Below are positions 24,616 through 33,295 of a stretch of DNA of 45,894 bases, piece after piece. The stretch comes from Candidatus Gastranaerophilales bacterium. GTDB lineage: Bacteria > Cyanobacteriota > Vampirovibrionia > Gastranaerophilales > Gastranaerophilaceae. The stretch's first letter is position 1. The number at the start of each line of letters is the position of its first letter. The position numbers were made by a program, and so were the translations under genes. The notes beneath the pieces are model-generated. The model ran no database searches. It worked only from the letters and a program-made list of their open reading frames with translations, and was not told where the DNA came from. The DNA lies in contig CALUQI010000002.1 in NCBI GenBank assembly GCA_944322875.1, positions 1-45,894 on the forward strand, in the 5' to 3' direction.

Positions 24616-24843
24616 ATGTATATGGAAAGAGAAAAGATTATAAAAATTTTTGCAGAGAATTTGCGAGCAGAGCGAGCCAGAAAGAAATATTCACAGGAAT
24701 ACTTAGCAGAACGTGCAGATATAACACCTGAGTATTTAGCAAGGGTGGAACACGAAAAATACAGTCCATCACTGGTAGTTATAGCGAAGTTGGCGTTGGC
24801 ATTAGGAATAACTGTAGATAAACTGATTCCGTTGGATGTTTAA
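24616..24843 (+). CDS. XRE-family helix-turn-helix regulator
   Basis: A 75-residue protein made of a single Cro/C1-type helix-turn-helix: NLRAERARKKYSQEYLAERA, then DITPEYLARVEHEKYSPSL as the recognition region, and a final helix ending in ITVDKLIPLDV. It has no sensor domain. A GGGAG site precedes the ATG by about eight bases. It lies divergent from thrS and 85 bases upstream of ssb. It could regulate either neighbour, or the DUF1537/PdxA pair further on; this is inference. Confidence 0.85.
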   Translation: MYMEREKIIKIFAENLRAERARKKYSQEYLAERADITPEYLARVEHEKYSPSLVVIAKLALALGITVDKLIPLDV

Positions 24844-24928
24844 CATTTCTTAATTAATAAATCGGTTTTTTACCTCAAAAAAAACTTTTTTATTGTAATA
24901 TGTAATAAGATTAGAAAGAGGTAAAGCA

Positions 24929-25264
24929 ATGAACACGGTTGTATTAGTAGGTCGAGTAGGCAGGGATGCGGAAGTAAGGTATTTTGAATCAGGGAAAGTA
25001 AAGGCGAATTTTTCTGTAGCCGTAAATCGCTGGGATCCCAAAACGAAGTCAGAAGTTGCCGATTGGTTCAACATTGATGTTTGGGACAAGAATGCTGAAT
25101 TTGCCGGAGAATATGTCAAAAAGGGAACTTTGGTTGTCGTAGATGGTAGAATAGGTCAAAACAAGTGGACAGATAAGGCTACTGGTAACGATCGTGAAAA
25201 TTTCATGGTAATTGCAAATAATATACGTTTACTTGGCTCAAAAAGAGATTCAGAAGTTTTATGA
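24929..25264 (+). CDS. ssb: Single-stranded DNA-binding protein, short tail-less form
   Basis: SSB coats single-stranded DNA in replication and repair. The 111 residues form one OB-fold with VVLVGRVGRDAEVRYFESGK, NFSVAVNRWDPKT and a C-terminus LLGSKRDSEVL. Most bacterial SSBs carry a long linker and an acidic DDDIPF-like tip that recruits partner proteins; both are missing. The sequence style (GRVGRDxEVRYFESG, NIRLLGSKRD) is close to cyanobacterial SSBs as I know them. A GAGG site precedes the ATG. Its stop overlaps the next ATG (ATGA), coupling it to the DUF1537 kinase, an unusual partner. Confidence 0.92.
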   Translation: MNTVVLVGRVGRDAEVRYFESGKVKANFSVAVNRWDPKTKSEVADWFNIDVWDKNAEFAGEYVKKGTLVVVDGRIGQNKWTDKATGNDRENFMVIANNIRLLGSKRDSEVL

Positions 25265-26577
25265 TAATTAATTCAAACGTAGTCGGAATAATTGCAGATG
25301 ATTTGACAGGAGCAAATGATACAGCATTGCAGTTTCACTTGCGCGGTGCAAACACTCAAATACTCTTAAGCGACACTCAAGAGCCTATAAACACAGCTTG
25401 CACACAGACTTGGGCTATTTCAACAGAATCACGGAATGAAACGCCTCATGAAGCTTATTTGCGAGTAAAAAATACTGTAAAAAGATTTTCAGAGGTATTG
25501 AAACCTGACTATTTTTACAAAAAAATAGATTCAACGGTTCGAGGAAATATAGCAGTTGAGTCTTTAGGGATGTTAGAAGTTTTAAGTTGGGATTCAGTTG
25601 TATTAATTCCGGCGTTTCCTTCAGAAGGCAGGGTTACCGTTGGCGGGTATCATCTTTTAAAAGGTGTTCCGATCGAGAGAACGGAAATGGCCAGAGATCC
25701 GCACTCCCCTATTTCGGAATCTTATTTACCTGATTTGTTGAAGTCACAGATTCCCGAAGAGTTTCATTCTCTGGTAGCTACATTAGGGTTATCAACGGTT
25801 ATGAAGGGAGCCGGGCCGATTTTGCGAGAATTGAATGAATTGATAAAAAGCGGTAAAAAACTTATTGTTGCTGATGCTGTTTCTACTACAGATATTGAAC
25901 AATTAGTCTTAGCTATTGACAAATCAGAGTATAAAATTTTGCCTGCAGGTACTGCTGCTGCAGCCAGAGCTTTCAGTAATATTTGGTTTTCAGACATCGA
26001 TACACAACATATAAAAAAATCAATTCCTGAGTTGCCAAAGTTTATAGTTTCAGGAAGCGCTACTCAAATTACGGCAAATCAAATTGAAAGATTAGAGCAA
26101 GAGGATGAATTTGATGAAAACATGCTTGTTTTGAGTTTGGATTTACTTACAGTTCTTGGAGGTGTTAAACAGGAGCTTGTTGATAGGATAGTTTCAAATC
26201 TTTCGGACAATAATATTGTTGTTGTGCATACCTCAAATTTAATAAAGAATTTTGATGGATTTTCAGATGAATCATTGCGGGCTGAATTAACCAAAGCTGA
26301 GCTGGCAAGTGTTATAACGGATTATCTTTCTGAATTAACGCGGCAGGTTGTTTCCAAAAAAGAGGTTATTTTAATAACTCTAGGAGGAGAAACATCTTAT
26401 AAATGTTGTGCAGAAATCGGAGCATTTCAGTTACAATTAGTAGATGAAGTTGCTCCCGCAATTGCACTATGCTTAGACCACAATGCTCAATGGATTGTAA
26501 CTAAATCAGGGAATTTAGGCGGTGTTAACACTTTAATTGACATTTTACGATATTTTGATCACCATGAGGCAGTTTAG
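25261..26577 (+). CDS. DUF1537 four-carbon acid sugar kinase family protein
   Basis: The 438-residue protein matches the DUF1537 (OtnK/DtnK) kinase family, which phosphorylates four-carbon sugar acids such as threonate or erythronate. The N-terminus reads VGIIADDLTGANDTALQF, the family signature with its catalytic Asp-Asp; KKIDSTVRGN and LIPAFPSEGRVTVGG follow. A C-terminal nucleotide-binding domain has TLGGETSYKCC and TKSGNLGGV. The gene is fused in tandem with the PdxA-like gene (TAG then ATG), as in known four-carbon acid clusters, but the usual aldolase (OtnC) is absent. A possible role in vitamin B6 salvage cannot be excluded. Confidence 0.88.
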   Translation: MIINSNVVGIIADDLTGANDTALQFHLRGANTQILLSDTQEPINTACTQTWAISTESRNETPHEAYLRVKNTVKRFSEVLKPDYFYKKIDSTVRGNIAVESLGMLEVLSWDSVVLIPAFPSEGRVTVGGYHLLKGVPIERTEMARDPHSPISESYLPDLLKSQIPEEFHSLVATLGLSTVMKGAGPILRELNELIKSGKKLIVADAVSTTDIEQLVLAIDKSEYKILPAGTAAAARAFSNIWFSDIDTQHIKKSIPELPKFIVSGSATQITANQIERLEQEDEFDENMLVLSLDLLTVLGGVKQELVDRIVSNLSDNNIVVVHTSNLIKNFDGFSDESLRAELTKAELASVITDYLSELTRQVVSKKEVILITLGGETSYKCCAEIGAFQLQLVDEVAPAIALCLDHNAQWIVTKSGNLGGVNTLIDILRYFDHHEAV

Positions 26578-27474
26578 ATGAACAAAAAGATAATAATAAC
26601 AACAGGCGATCCTAATGGTATAGGTCCTGAAGTTACAATAAAAGCTTTACGAAAACTTGATTTGCCTAAAGAAGATTTAGTTTTAATTTCAAACCGCAGA
26701 GTGTTGAATTTTTACGGGAATTTGGACAAAGATTATGAAATCATTGAAATCCCTTTTGAATCAAACGTAAATCCTGGGTTTTTGTCAAAAGAGTCCGGTG
26801 AGTTTTGTTTTCAGTCACTAAAAAAGGCATGTGAAATTGCGGACAAAAAAGCAATAGTAACGGCTCCTGTTGCAAAAAGTGCATTGCATAAAGCAGGCTA
26901 TAGATATAACGGACAAACTGAAATTTTGCAAGAATATATGGCTCATCCTGGTCAGTTCGCTGAGATGTTGTTTATTGCCGGAAATTTCAGGGTTTTGCTA
27001 CTTACCCGACATTGTGCACTTAAAGACATAGTGATAAGTAAAGATATGGTTGTTGAAAAAGTAGTAAACTTACAAAAATTCTTTGTTGAAAAATTGCGAA
27101 TTACAAATCCGAAATTTGCATTATGCGGGTTTAATCCGCACGCAGGTGAGGATGGTATTTTAGGTAACGAAGAAAAAGAAGTTTTACATCCTGCTGTTGT
27201 TTTTTTACGCAGTGCAGGTATTGATATTACTGAGCCATTACCTGCAGATACATTGTTTATAAATTATAATAAATACGATTGTATAATCGCAAACTATCAT
27301 GATCAAGGATTAATTCCTATAAAGACTATTGCTGGAGCAAAAACTGTAAATATGACTATCGGACTTGATGTGATAAGAACTTCACCAGGTCATGGTACTG
27401 CTTTCGATATCGCAGGTAAAGATCTTGCTGATGAAACCGGCATGATAGAAGCAATAAAGACAGTTATTAAATAG
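26578..27474 (+). CDS. pdxA: PdxA family 4-phospho-hydroxythreonine/-threonate dehydrogenase
   Basis: PdxA oxidises 4-phosphohydroxythreonine in pyridoxal phosphate synthesis; the PdxA2 branch acts on 4-phosphothreonate or -erythronate. The 298-residue length is slightly shorter than E. coli PdxA. The start TTGDPNGIGPEV is characteristic. Three metal His residues are visible: H145, H188 (GFNPHAGEDG) and H241 (NYHDQG). Where E. coli has HTE for substrate binding, this protein has QTE (113-115). It directly follows the DUF1537 kinase, which favours the sugar-acid role. pdxJ and other B6 genes are absent from the window. A strong terminator ends the operon. Confidence 0.9.
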   Translation: MNKKIIITTGDPNGIGPEVTIKALRKLDLPKEDLVLISNRRVLNFYGNLDKDYEIIEIPFESNVNPGFLSKESGEFCFQSLKKACEIADKKAIVTAPVAKSALHKAGYRYNGQTEILQEYMAHPGQFAEMLFIAGNFRVLLLTRHCALKDIVISKDMVVEKVVNLQKFFVEKLRITNPKFALCGFNPHAGEDGILGNEEKEVLHPAVVFLRSAGIDITEPLPADTLFINYNKYDCIIANYHDQGLIPIKTIAGAKTVNMTIGLDVIRTSPGHGTAFDIAGKDLADETGMIEAIKTVIK

Positions 27475-27501
27475 CCTCCCAAAATTTTCGGGAGGCTATT
27501 T
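27469..27501. terminator. Bidirectional terminator between pdxA and secF
   Basis: A 12-base-pair stem AAATAGCCTCCC / GGGAGGCTATTT closes a 9-base loop. It overlaps the end of pdxA and stops one base before the secF stop codon, so it can serve both converging units. Confidence 0.85.
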
Positions 27502-27502
27502 G

Positions 27503-28501
27503 CTATACAGATAAAGTTTCTTTTACCCGAATTTTATTTGAATTTTTTTTATCGTTCCAAAAGTCAATAAGCATACTGCAGAAAAATATGCTGGAGTAAG
27601 TTCCGATTGCGATACCAAGTATCATTGCTAAGACAAAGTCTTTTGTTGTAACTCCTCCAAAGAAATACAATGCCAGTAAGGTTATTAATGTTGTTAAAGA
27701 TGTATTAATACTTCTGGCAAGTGTTTGGTTTACGGAGGCATCTATAATTTCGCCAAAAGACATTTTCTTTGAGTAATATCTTAGGTTTTCTCTAATTCTG
27801 TCAAAAACAACAATGGTATCATGTACCGAAAATCCTATTACTGTTAAAATTGCCGTAATGAAAAGTCCGTCAATTTGTACATTATAAAATAGCCCTAAAA
27901 TAGAAAATACTCCGCATACAAAAATAACATCGTGAAAAATCCCCAGTATTGCAGCAATGGCATAGTCAAATTTAAATCTTAAAGAAAGATAGATACAAAT
28001 CCCTAAGAATGCTAAAGCCACTGCAATAAAAGAATTTTTAAATAGTTCTTTTCCCATTGTCGGTCCGACAGAACTTACTTGGATAAGTTCAGGGTTATCA
28101 TATTGTTTATTTAGTGTTTCTGTAATATTTTTGACATCATCTGAGCTTTCACCTATAAATTTAGTACGTATAGAAATAATGGAACTAATATTATTTTGAG
28201 TACCTTCTTGTTGTGCAGAATTAACGTTAAGAATCTGCAAGTATGGGTTTTCAATACCAATTTTTTCTAAATTACTTCTGGTTATAGTAAGGTCATTACT
28301 GGAAATATTTTGTTTTAGACCGTATTGAAGAATAGTTCCTCCGGTATAATCAATACCAACCTTCATAGGTGCATGGTTAGGGTATGTTACTGACGAATAT
28401 ACCATTGCAACGATGCCCGGGATGAGTAGTAACGCAGACAAAACTATCCACAGTATTCTGTATTTTACAATATGTACTATATGTTTTTTCAATGCAAACA
28501 T
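27503..28501 (-). CDS. secF: Protein translocase subunit SecF
   Basis: SecF pairs with SecD to pull exported proteins through the SecYEG channel using the proton gradient. The 332 residues have an N-terminal membrane helix, a periplasmic loop (with GIDYTGGTILQYGL, the SecF-type motif), and five further helices; SVHDTIVVFDRIRENLR is the family signature in the fourth. It starts 16 bases after secD and ends at the shared terminator. No yajC is found, although it often lies beside secDF. Confidence 0.95.
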   Translation of the reverse strand: MFALKKHIVHIVKYRILWIVLSALLLIPGIVAMVYSSVTYPNHAPMKVGIDYTGGTILQYGLKQNISSNDLTITRSNLEKIGIENPYLQILNVNSAQQEGTQNNISSIISIRTKFIGESSDDVKNITETLNKQYDNPELIQVSSVGPTMGKELFKNSFIAVALAFLGICIYLSLRFKFDYAIAAILGIFHDVIFVCGVFSILGLFYNVQIDGLFITAILTVIGFSVHDTIVVFDRIRENLRYYSKKMSFGEIIDASVNQTLARSINTSLTTLITLLALYFFGGVTTKDFVLAMILGIAIGTYSSIFFCSMLIDFWNDKKNSNKIRVKETLSV

Positions 28502-28517
28502 TTTATCAAATCCTTTC

Positions 28518-29825
28518 CTAATCTAGAATTCCAAAACGTGCTTTTTCACGTTTAGTTTCAGTAGCTTCGTAACTTTTACCTATTTCATCTTTCGAAAGTC
28601 CGAATAATTCCGGATATTTTAATTCTCCCGTACCAAATATCAAGTGCATAAAGTTTTTAGTAATTGTTATTGCGCTAAACATTGAAACAATTACACCAAG
28701 TGCAAGCGTTAATGCAAATCCTTTTACTACGCTGGTACCTAATAGGTAAAGTATTGTACATGTAATAATTGTTGTCATATTAGAATCAAATATACTGGTA
28801 AAAGCTCTATCAAAACCAGAATTTATAGCTGTATAAAGATTTCTGCCGGCTCGCAGTTCTTCTTTAGTTCTTTCAAAAATCAAGATATTAGCATCAACAG
28901 CCATACCTATTGATAATATAAAACCAGCAATACCTGCGAGAGTAAGAGTTACAGGTATGGTTTTGAATAACGCAAATAAAATTAAGCTATATATAATAAG
29001 TGCAATATCAGCAATCAAACCCGGCAGCCTGTAATATAAAATCATGAATAACATGACTGTTCCAAGTCCTATGATTCCGGCGAGTTTTGATTTTTCAATA
29101 CTGTCTGCTCCTAAAGTAGGTCCTACAGTGTTTTCTTCAACAATTTTTGCAGGAACCGGAAGTGCTCCTGCATTGAGTAAGTTAACCATTCTTTCGGCTT
29201 CTGCATATTCAAAACCGCTGTTACCACCGGAAATTTGGGCTTTACCTCCGTATATGGCTTCTCTTATAACCGGTGCTGATTGAATTTCTCCATCAAAGAA
29301 AATAGCCATTTGTTGTCCAACAAGTGATTTTGTTAGTTCCGCAAATTTTTTGGCTCCTTCATCATTAAATTCAAGAGAAACCACCCATTGACCTGTTTGA
29401 TCGGTGCTTAGCGATGATCGGGATAAATCTTTGCCGCTTAGACCTGTTGATATCCAAATTTGATTTCCATTTTCATCAACACCTTCTTTTTTAAATTCCA
29501 GTTGAGCAGTTTCTCCAAGAAAAGCTTTTGCTTCCTTCAAGTCTGTCACATTTGGAATTTCAATCAGAAGCCTTTTTTCTCCAACTTGTTGTACTACGGT
29601 TTCGGCTACACCCAATTTATTCACTCGGTTTTCTATAGCGAATTGTAGACGCCCCATCACTTCAGGCGTAATTTTTGCAATAGATTCAGTGGTTTGTGCT
29701 TCCAGCATAAGACGGGAACCACCAACCAAATCAAGTCCTAGTTTTGTTGGTTTCATAATTATTATAGCCGTAGAAACAATTACAATAAGTATGATTGCCC
29801 AAAACATAATAATTTTGTTTTTCAC
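28518..29825 (-). CDS. secD: Protein translocase subunit SecD
   Basis: SecD forms the larger half of the SecDF complex. The 435-residue protein has one N-terminal helix, a periplasmic domain starting LGLDLVGGSRLMLEAQ, and five C-terminal helices including AGIAGFILSIGMAVDANILI and the ERTKEELRAG loop that mark SecD. E. coli SecD is 615 residues with a larger periplasmic part; this shorter form is like those of many other bacteria. The gene lies downstream of dapA (70-base gap) and upstream of secF. Confidence 0.95.
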   Translation of the reverse strand: MKNKIIMFWAIILIVIVSTAIIIMKPTKLGLDLVGGSRLMLEAQTTESIAKITPEVMGRLQFAIENRVNKLGVAETVVQQVGEKRLLIEIPNVTDLKEAKAFLGETAQLEFKKEGVDENGNQIWISTGLSGKDLSRSSLSTDQTGQWVVSLEFNDEGAKKFAELTKSLVGQQMAIFFDGEIQSAPVIREAIYGGKAQISGGNSGFEYAEAERMVNLLNAGALPVPAKIVEENTVGPTLGADSIEKSKLAGIIGLGTVMLFMILYYRLPGLIADIALIIYSLILFALFKTIPVTLTLAGIAGFILSIGMAVDANILIFERTKEELRAGRNLYTAINSGFDRAFTSIFDSNMTTIITCTILYLLGTSVVKGFALTLALGVIVSMFSAITITKNFMHLIFGTGELKYPELFGLSKDEIGKSYEATETKREKARFGILD

Positions 29826-29895
29826 TGTTTTTTTCCTCTTATAACTACTAATATTATTTTATCAGAAATAAAAATTGTCTTATTGCCAATATGGG

Positions 29896-30789
29896 CTAAT
29901 CTTCCTGAAACCCATCAATAGCAGTGAACAGAACAATCTTTTCATCATCAGAAAGTTCCACTAAAGGTTTTCTGACATATTCTTCAATTAATTTTCTGTG
30001 TGCAAGTGCAGCTTTTACCGGTACCGGATTTGGCGCCATGAAAAGTTTTTTAAATACAGGGAACAACTTTGTATGCATATTTTTTGCTGCAACAGGGTTG
30101 CCGGTTTTAAAATTTCTAATCATAGATTTTATTTCAGAACCAAAAAGATGTGATGCAACTGAAATAACACCGTGGGCTCCCAACGATAGCATAGGCAACG
30201 TAAGGCTGTCATCGCCGGAATAAATTACGAAATCTTCGGGACAAATTAATTTTAACTCACTTAACATGTCAAGATCAGGACAGCTTTGTTTTAGTGCAAC
30301 TATGTTGTCGTATTTTCCTGCAAGGTAAGCTACTGTTTGAGGTTGCATCGTAACTCCCGTTCTTGAAGGAATATTATACAGGATTATTGGTATGTCAACC
30401 GACTCAGCGATAGCTGAAAAATGCTCAATCATTCCCCTTTGTGAAGGTTTATTATAGTAAGGAACAACTGACAATATTGCATCTACTTCCTCTTTTTGAG
30501 CCGTCTTTGCTGACATAATAGCAGTTTTAGTACAGTTGGAACCTGCTCCTGCAATAACTTTTGCCCTGTTAGCGGTTGCTCGTTTTACTGTACTAATTAA
30601 CTCGGCTTCTTCTTCATGCGTAAGAGTTGGAGATTCTCCCGTAGTTCCTGCGACAAGAATTGCATCGCTACCATGTTCTATCAGTTCTTTTACCAATAAT
30701 TCAGTTTTGTTATAGTCAATTTCGCGTTTCTTGTCCATTGGTGTAACCATTGCAGTTATTACTTCACCAGCATCAAATCTTATTGACAT
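29896..30789 (-). CDS. dapA: 4-hydroxy-tetrahydrodipicolinate synthase
   Basis: DapA condenses pyruvate with aspartate semialdehyde in the first committed step towards diaminopimelate and lysine, for cell wall and protein. The 297 residues carry AGTTGES (T49, T50), the tyrosine of VVPYYNKP, Y138 of LYNIPSRTG and the Schiff-base lysine K167 in IVALKQSCPD. A GGGAGAA site precedes the ATG. It heads the dapA-secD-secF group on the minus strand and is divergent from lptC across a 150-base gap. Confidence 0.96.
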   Translation of the reverse strand: MSIRFDAGEVITAMVTPMDKKREIDYNKTELLVKELIEHGSDAILVAGTTGESPTLTHEEEAELISTVKRATANRAKVIAGAGSNCTKTAIMSAKTAQKEEVDAILSVVPYYNKPSQRGMIEHFSAIAESVDIPIILYNIPSRTGVTMQPQTVAYLAGKYDNIVALKQSCPDLDMLSELKLICPEDFVIYSGDDSLTLPMLSLGAHGVISVASHLFGSEIKSMIRNFKTGNPVAAKNMHTKLFPVFKKLFMAPNPVPVKAALAHRKLIEEYVRKPLVELSDDEKIVLFTAIDGFQED

Positions 30790-30904
30790 ACAATTTCTCC
30801 CTTTTTCCCTAATCCTTTTGTGCTTTTAATTATATTACAAAATTGTTCATTTGTGTATAAATATTAAATATGGTTAATATTTATTTTACCCCCTATAATC
30901 TAAA

Positions 30905-30933
30905 TTGATTATATTATTAATTCGTGTTAAACT
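30905..30933 (+). promoter_or_regulatory. lptC-operon promoter; predicts leaderless mRNA
   Basis: TTGATT at 30905-30910, a 17-base spacer, and TAAACT at 30928-30933 predict a transcript start within a base or so of the lptC ATG at 30940. A second TATAAT at 30894-30899 could give a longer leader. No ribosome site precedes the ATG. Confidence 0.5.
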
Positions 30934-30939
30934 TTTCTT

Positions 30940-31530
30940 ATGAATTGGTGGAGCAATCTTGATAAAAAGAAAAAAGCATACATAGGCGGATTTGCTGTCA
31001 TAATCTCAGTAATGTTATGGGCATTTGTTTCGGCAGGGGTAATAACCCATGATTTTAACAGGAGTCAGCTTTCTGTAGATAAAGACAGACAAGAGGCGTT
31101 GATAAACGGGATTATATTAACTGAAACAAAGGACGCTAAAAAATATTGGGAAATATACGGAGAAACCGGTTCGTACGATAGTAATAACGAAGTTGCTTTG
31201 ATGGATAACGTTATAGGTAACTTTTATAAAGATAACAAAGTTGCAATGAGTTTTCAATCTTCTAAAGGTACATACAATGCAGCAAGGAAAATAATAATTT
31301 TATACAATGATACCTTTGTCGTATTGGAGGATGGAACGACATTGTTAGCTGACAGGCTGCGTTATGCAGGAAGTGATCAACCTATTATAGCAACAGGAAA
31401 TGTCCAAATTACACGCGAGCAAAGTTTTTTGGCAACCGCTGATGAGGTAGAAATCAGTCCAAACTTTGATAGTTTCAAAATTTCAGGCAAGACTACTTCA
31501 AAAATATTTGATTCTAAGGAGAAGAAATGA
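30940..31530 (+). CDS. lptC: Lipopolysaccharide export protein LptC
   Basis: LptC is the membrane-anchored periplasmic protein that receives lipopolysaccharide from the LptBFG transporter and hands it to LptA. The 196 residues have one N-terminal anchor (about 13-35) and a beta-rich periplasmic part. Segments such as DGTTLLADRLRYAGSDQPI and FLATADEVEISPNFDSFKI match the beta-jellyroll rows of the OstA/LptC family. The TGA stop overlaps the lptA ATG (ATGA). LptB, LptF and LptG are not in the window. The family is divergent, so the assignment rests partly on its partner. Confidence 0.85.
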   Translation: MNWWSNLDKKKKAYIGGFAVIISVMLWAFVSAGVITHDFNRSQLSVDKDRQEALINGIILTETKDAKKYWEIYGETGSYDSNNEVALMDNVIGNFYKDNKVAMSFQSSKGTYNAARKIIILYNDTFVVLEDGTTLLADRLRYAGSDQPIIATGNVQITREQSFLATADEVEISPNFDSFKISGKTTSKIFDSKEKK

Positions 31531-32507
31531 AAAAAGTATTAATCGTTTTTGTTGTTGGAATATTATTAGTTGGTATTGGTGTTAGTGCATCAGATTTAGT
31601 AATTGAATCAAAGAGTCAAACTTTTGCTGAATCGGAAAATAAGATAAAATTTGAAGGTGATGTTCAGGTTTCAATTGATGCTTTGAAAGTTGTTGGTGAT
31701 AAAGCAGATGTAAATTTGACAAAGGATCAACAGTTAGATACGGCAACTTTTTATGACAAACCTTATGCTTATGAGGTCAAAAAAAATAAAAAACGTGAAG
31801 TAAAGGCTAATATATTAAAAGTTTCTTTGATATCAAAGATTGTAAAGGCAGAAGGTGATACTCAATCCGTGGTTTTTGATGGGAAAGTTCCAATTGTTGT
31901 GATAAATGCTGATACTCAAACCTATAATACTAATACCGGAGTAATGGACGCAGACGGGACTGTTACAATCAAATACAAAGAAATAGAAACATATTCAAAT
32001 CACGCAACAATAAAAACTGATAAAAACGGTGATTTAAAAAATATAGTTTTGACAGGTAATGCCAGGGTAAAAGAAAAAAATAATGAGTCTTTTGCAGATA
32101 AGTTTGTTTATGACCCCTTGACAGAAATTTTAACTGCTACGGGTAATACTACTTCAAAAGCTATTATGGAAGGTGGAGATAAATTAATTTTAAAATCGTC
32201 CTATCAAGAATATAACAAGAAAAAAAACATATATAATGCAAGTGGAAATGTTCATGTATGGTATCAAGATTACTATGCTGTGGGACCAAAGATGACATTT
32301 TACCCTAACAAAGTTACAAACAAGCCAAACGAGGTTTATTTTACCGGTAGATCAAGCATAACACAAGGTGTGAGAACGATTTATGCGGATAAAATAAGAA
32401 TGACTTTAGAGCCAAAGGATTTTGAAGCAATAGGAAATACACGTACTGTTATAAAAAATATAGGTTCTGATAGTGGAAATGATTCAGGAATGGGGCTAGG
32501 TTTATAA
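31527..32507 (+). CDS. lptA: LptA/OstA-like lipopolysaccharide transport protein
   Basis: LptA bridges inner and outer membranes as a chain of beta-jellyroll modules. The signal sequence MKKVLIVFVVGILLVGIGVSA precedes a long region of repeated OstA-type beta strands, such as NKIKFEGDVQVSIDALKVVGDKADVNLT and KNIYNASGNVHVWYQDYYAVGPKMTFYP (each given here in outline by first and last parts). At 326 residues it is much longer than E. coli LptA (185), so it may carry more modules and form a longer bridge. A Gly/Ser/Asp-rich tail ends the protein. An AAGGAG site inside the end of lptC precedes the ATG. Confidence 0.85.
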   Translation: MKKVLIVFVVGILLVGIGVSASDLVIESKSQTFAESENKIKFEGDVQVSIDALKVVGDKADVNLTKDQQLDTATFYDKPYAYEVKKNKKREVKANILKVSLISKIVKAEGDTQSVVFDGKVPIVVINADTQTYNTNTGVMDADGTVTIKYKEIETYSNHATIKTDKNGDLKNIVLTGNARVKEKNNESFADKFVYDPLTEILTATGNTTSKAIMEGGDKLILKSSYQEYNKKKNIYNASGNVHVWYQDYYAVGPKMTFYPNKVTNKPNEVYFTGRSSITQGVRTIYADKIRMTLEPKDFEAIGNTRTVIKNIGSDSGNDSGMGLGL

Positions 32508-32518
32508 GGATATTTAAA

Positions 32519-33295
32519 ATGCAGGATAAATTGGAAAAAGCTATAGGATTTTTTAAAAAAGGTGACTGGGATAAAGCAATTGATTCGTTTTCTTCTATTA
32601 TAGAAACAGAGCCAGAAAGTGCAGAAATCTACAACAATTTGGCGTTATGTTATGCAAACAAAGGTGAGTATGAAAAAGCTGAAAAAAATTATTTGAAATC
32701 GATTGAACTAAATCCAAAGATCCCTCAAGCATACATTAATTTAGCGGATATCTATTATAGAAAGCGTGATTTTGAACATGGTATTGGGCTTTTGAACACC
32801 GGGGTTTATGAACTTCCGGATGAGCTTATATTATCCCATTATTTAGCCAGATTTTATATGGAAGATGCAAGGCTTGATTTGGCGATAGATGAGCTTGAAA
32901 AAATTTTGGAAAAACAGCCTGAAAATTATGATGCTTATTATGATTTAGGAAAAGTACACTTTGAATTGGGAAATTATGAATTGGCTGCAGATAATTTTGA
33001 AAATGTTTTAGAATACAAAGAAAATAATGAATTTATATATTATTATCTCGCGCAGGCATATGAAGCTAATAATGAAATAGATAAAGCAATTTCAAATTAT
33101 CTGAAAGCAATAGCAGTAAATGATAAATTTCATCCGGCATATAAAAAAGTAGCTATTTTATTTATAGCGCGTGGAAATTTAGATGATGCAATAGAATATT
33201 TTGAAGAATATCTCAAGCTGGACATTCCCCAAGAAGAGGTTGACGGCGTAGCCGCTTTGATTGAAAAAATAAAGAAAAAAAGAGATGAAAAATAA
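32519..33295 (+). CDS. Tetratricopeptide repeat protein
   Basis: The 258-residue protein is made of about six tetratricopeptide repeats from residue 3 to 250, with the pattern seen in AEIYNNLALCYANKGEYEKA, AYINLADIYYRKRDFEHGI and AYYDLGKVHFELGNYELA. TPRs form a scaffold for binding other proteins. No signal peptide or membrane helix is visible, so it is probably cytoplasmic. An AAGGAT ribosome site precedes the ATG. It follows lptA by 11 bases and overlaps dprA by 11 bases. No specific partner can be named. Confidence 0.9.
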   Translation: MQDKLEKAIGFFKKGDWDKAIDSFSSIIETEPESAEIYNNLALCYANKGEYEKAEKNYLKSIELNPKIPQAYINLADIYYRKRDFEHGIGLLNTGVYELPDELILSHYLARFYMEDARLDLAIDELEKILEKQPENYDAYYDLGKVHFELGNYELAADNFENVLEYKENNEFIYYYLAQAYEANNEIDKAISNYLKAIAVNDKFHPAYKKVAILFIARGNLDDAIEYFEEYLKLDIPQEEVDGVAALIEKIKKKRDEK

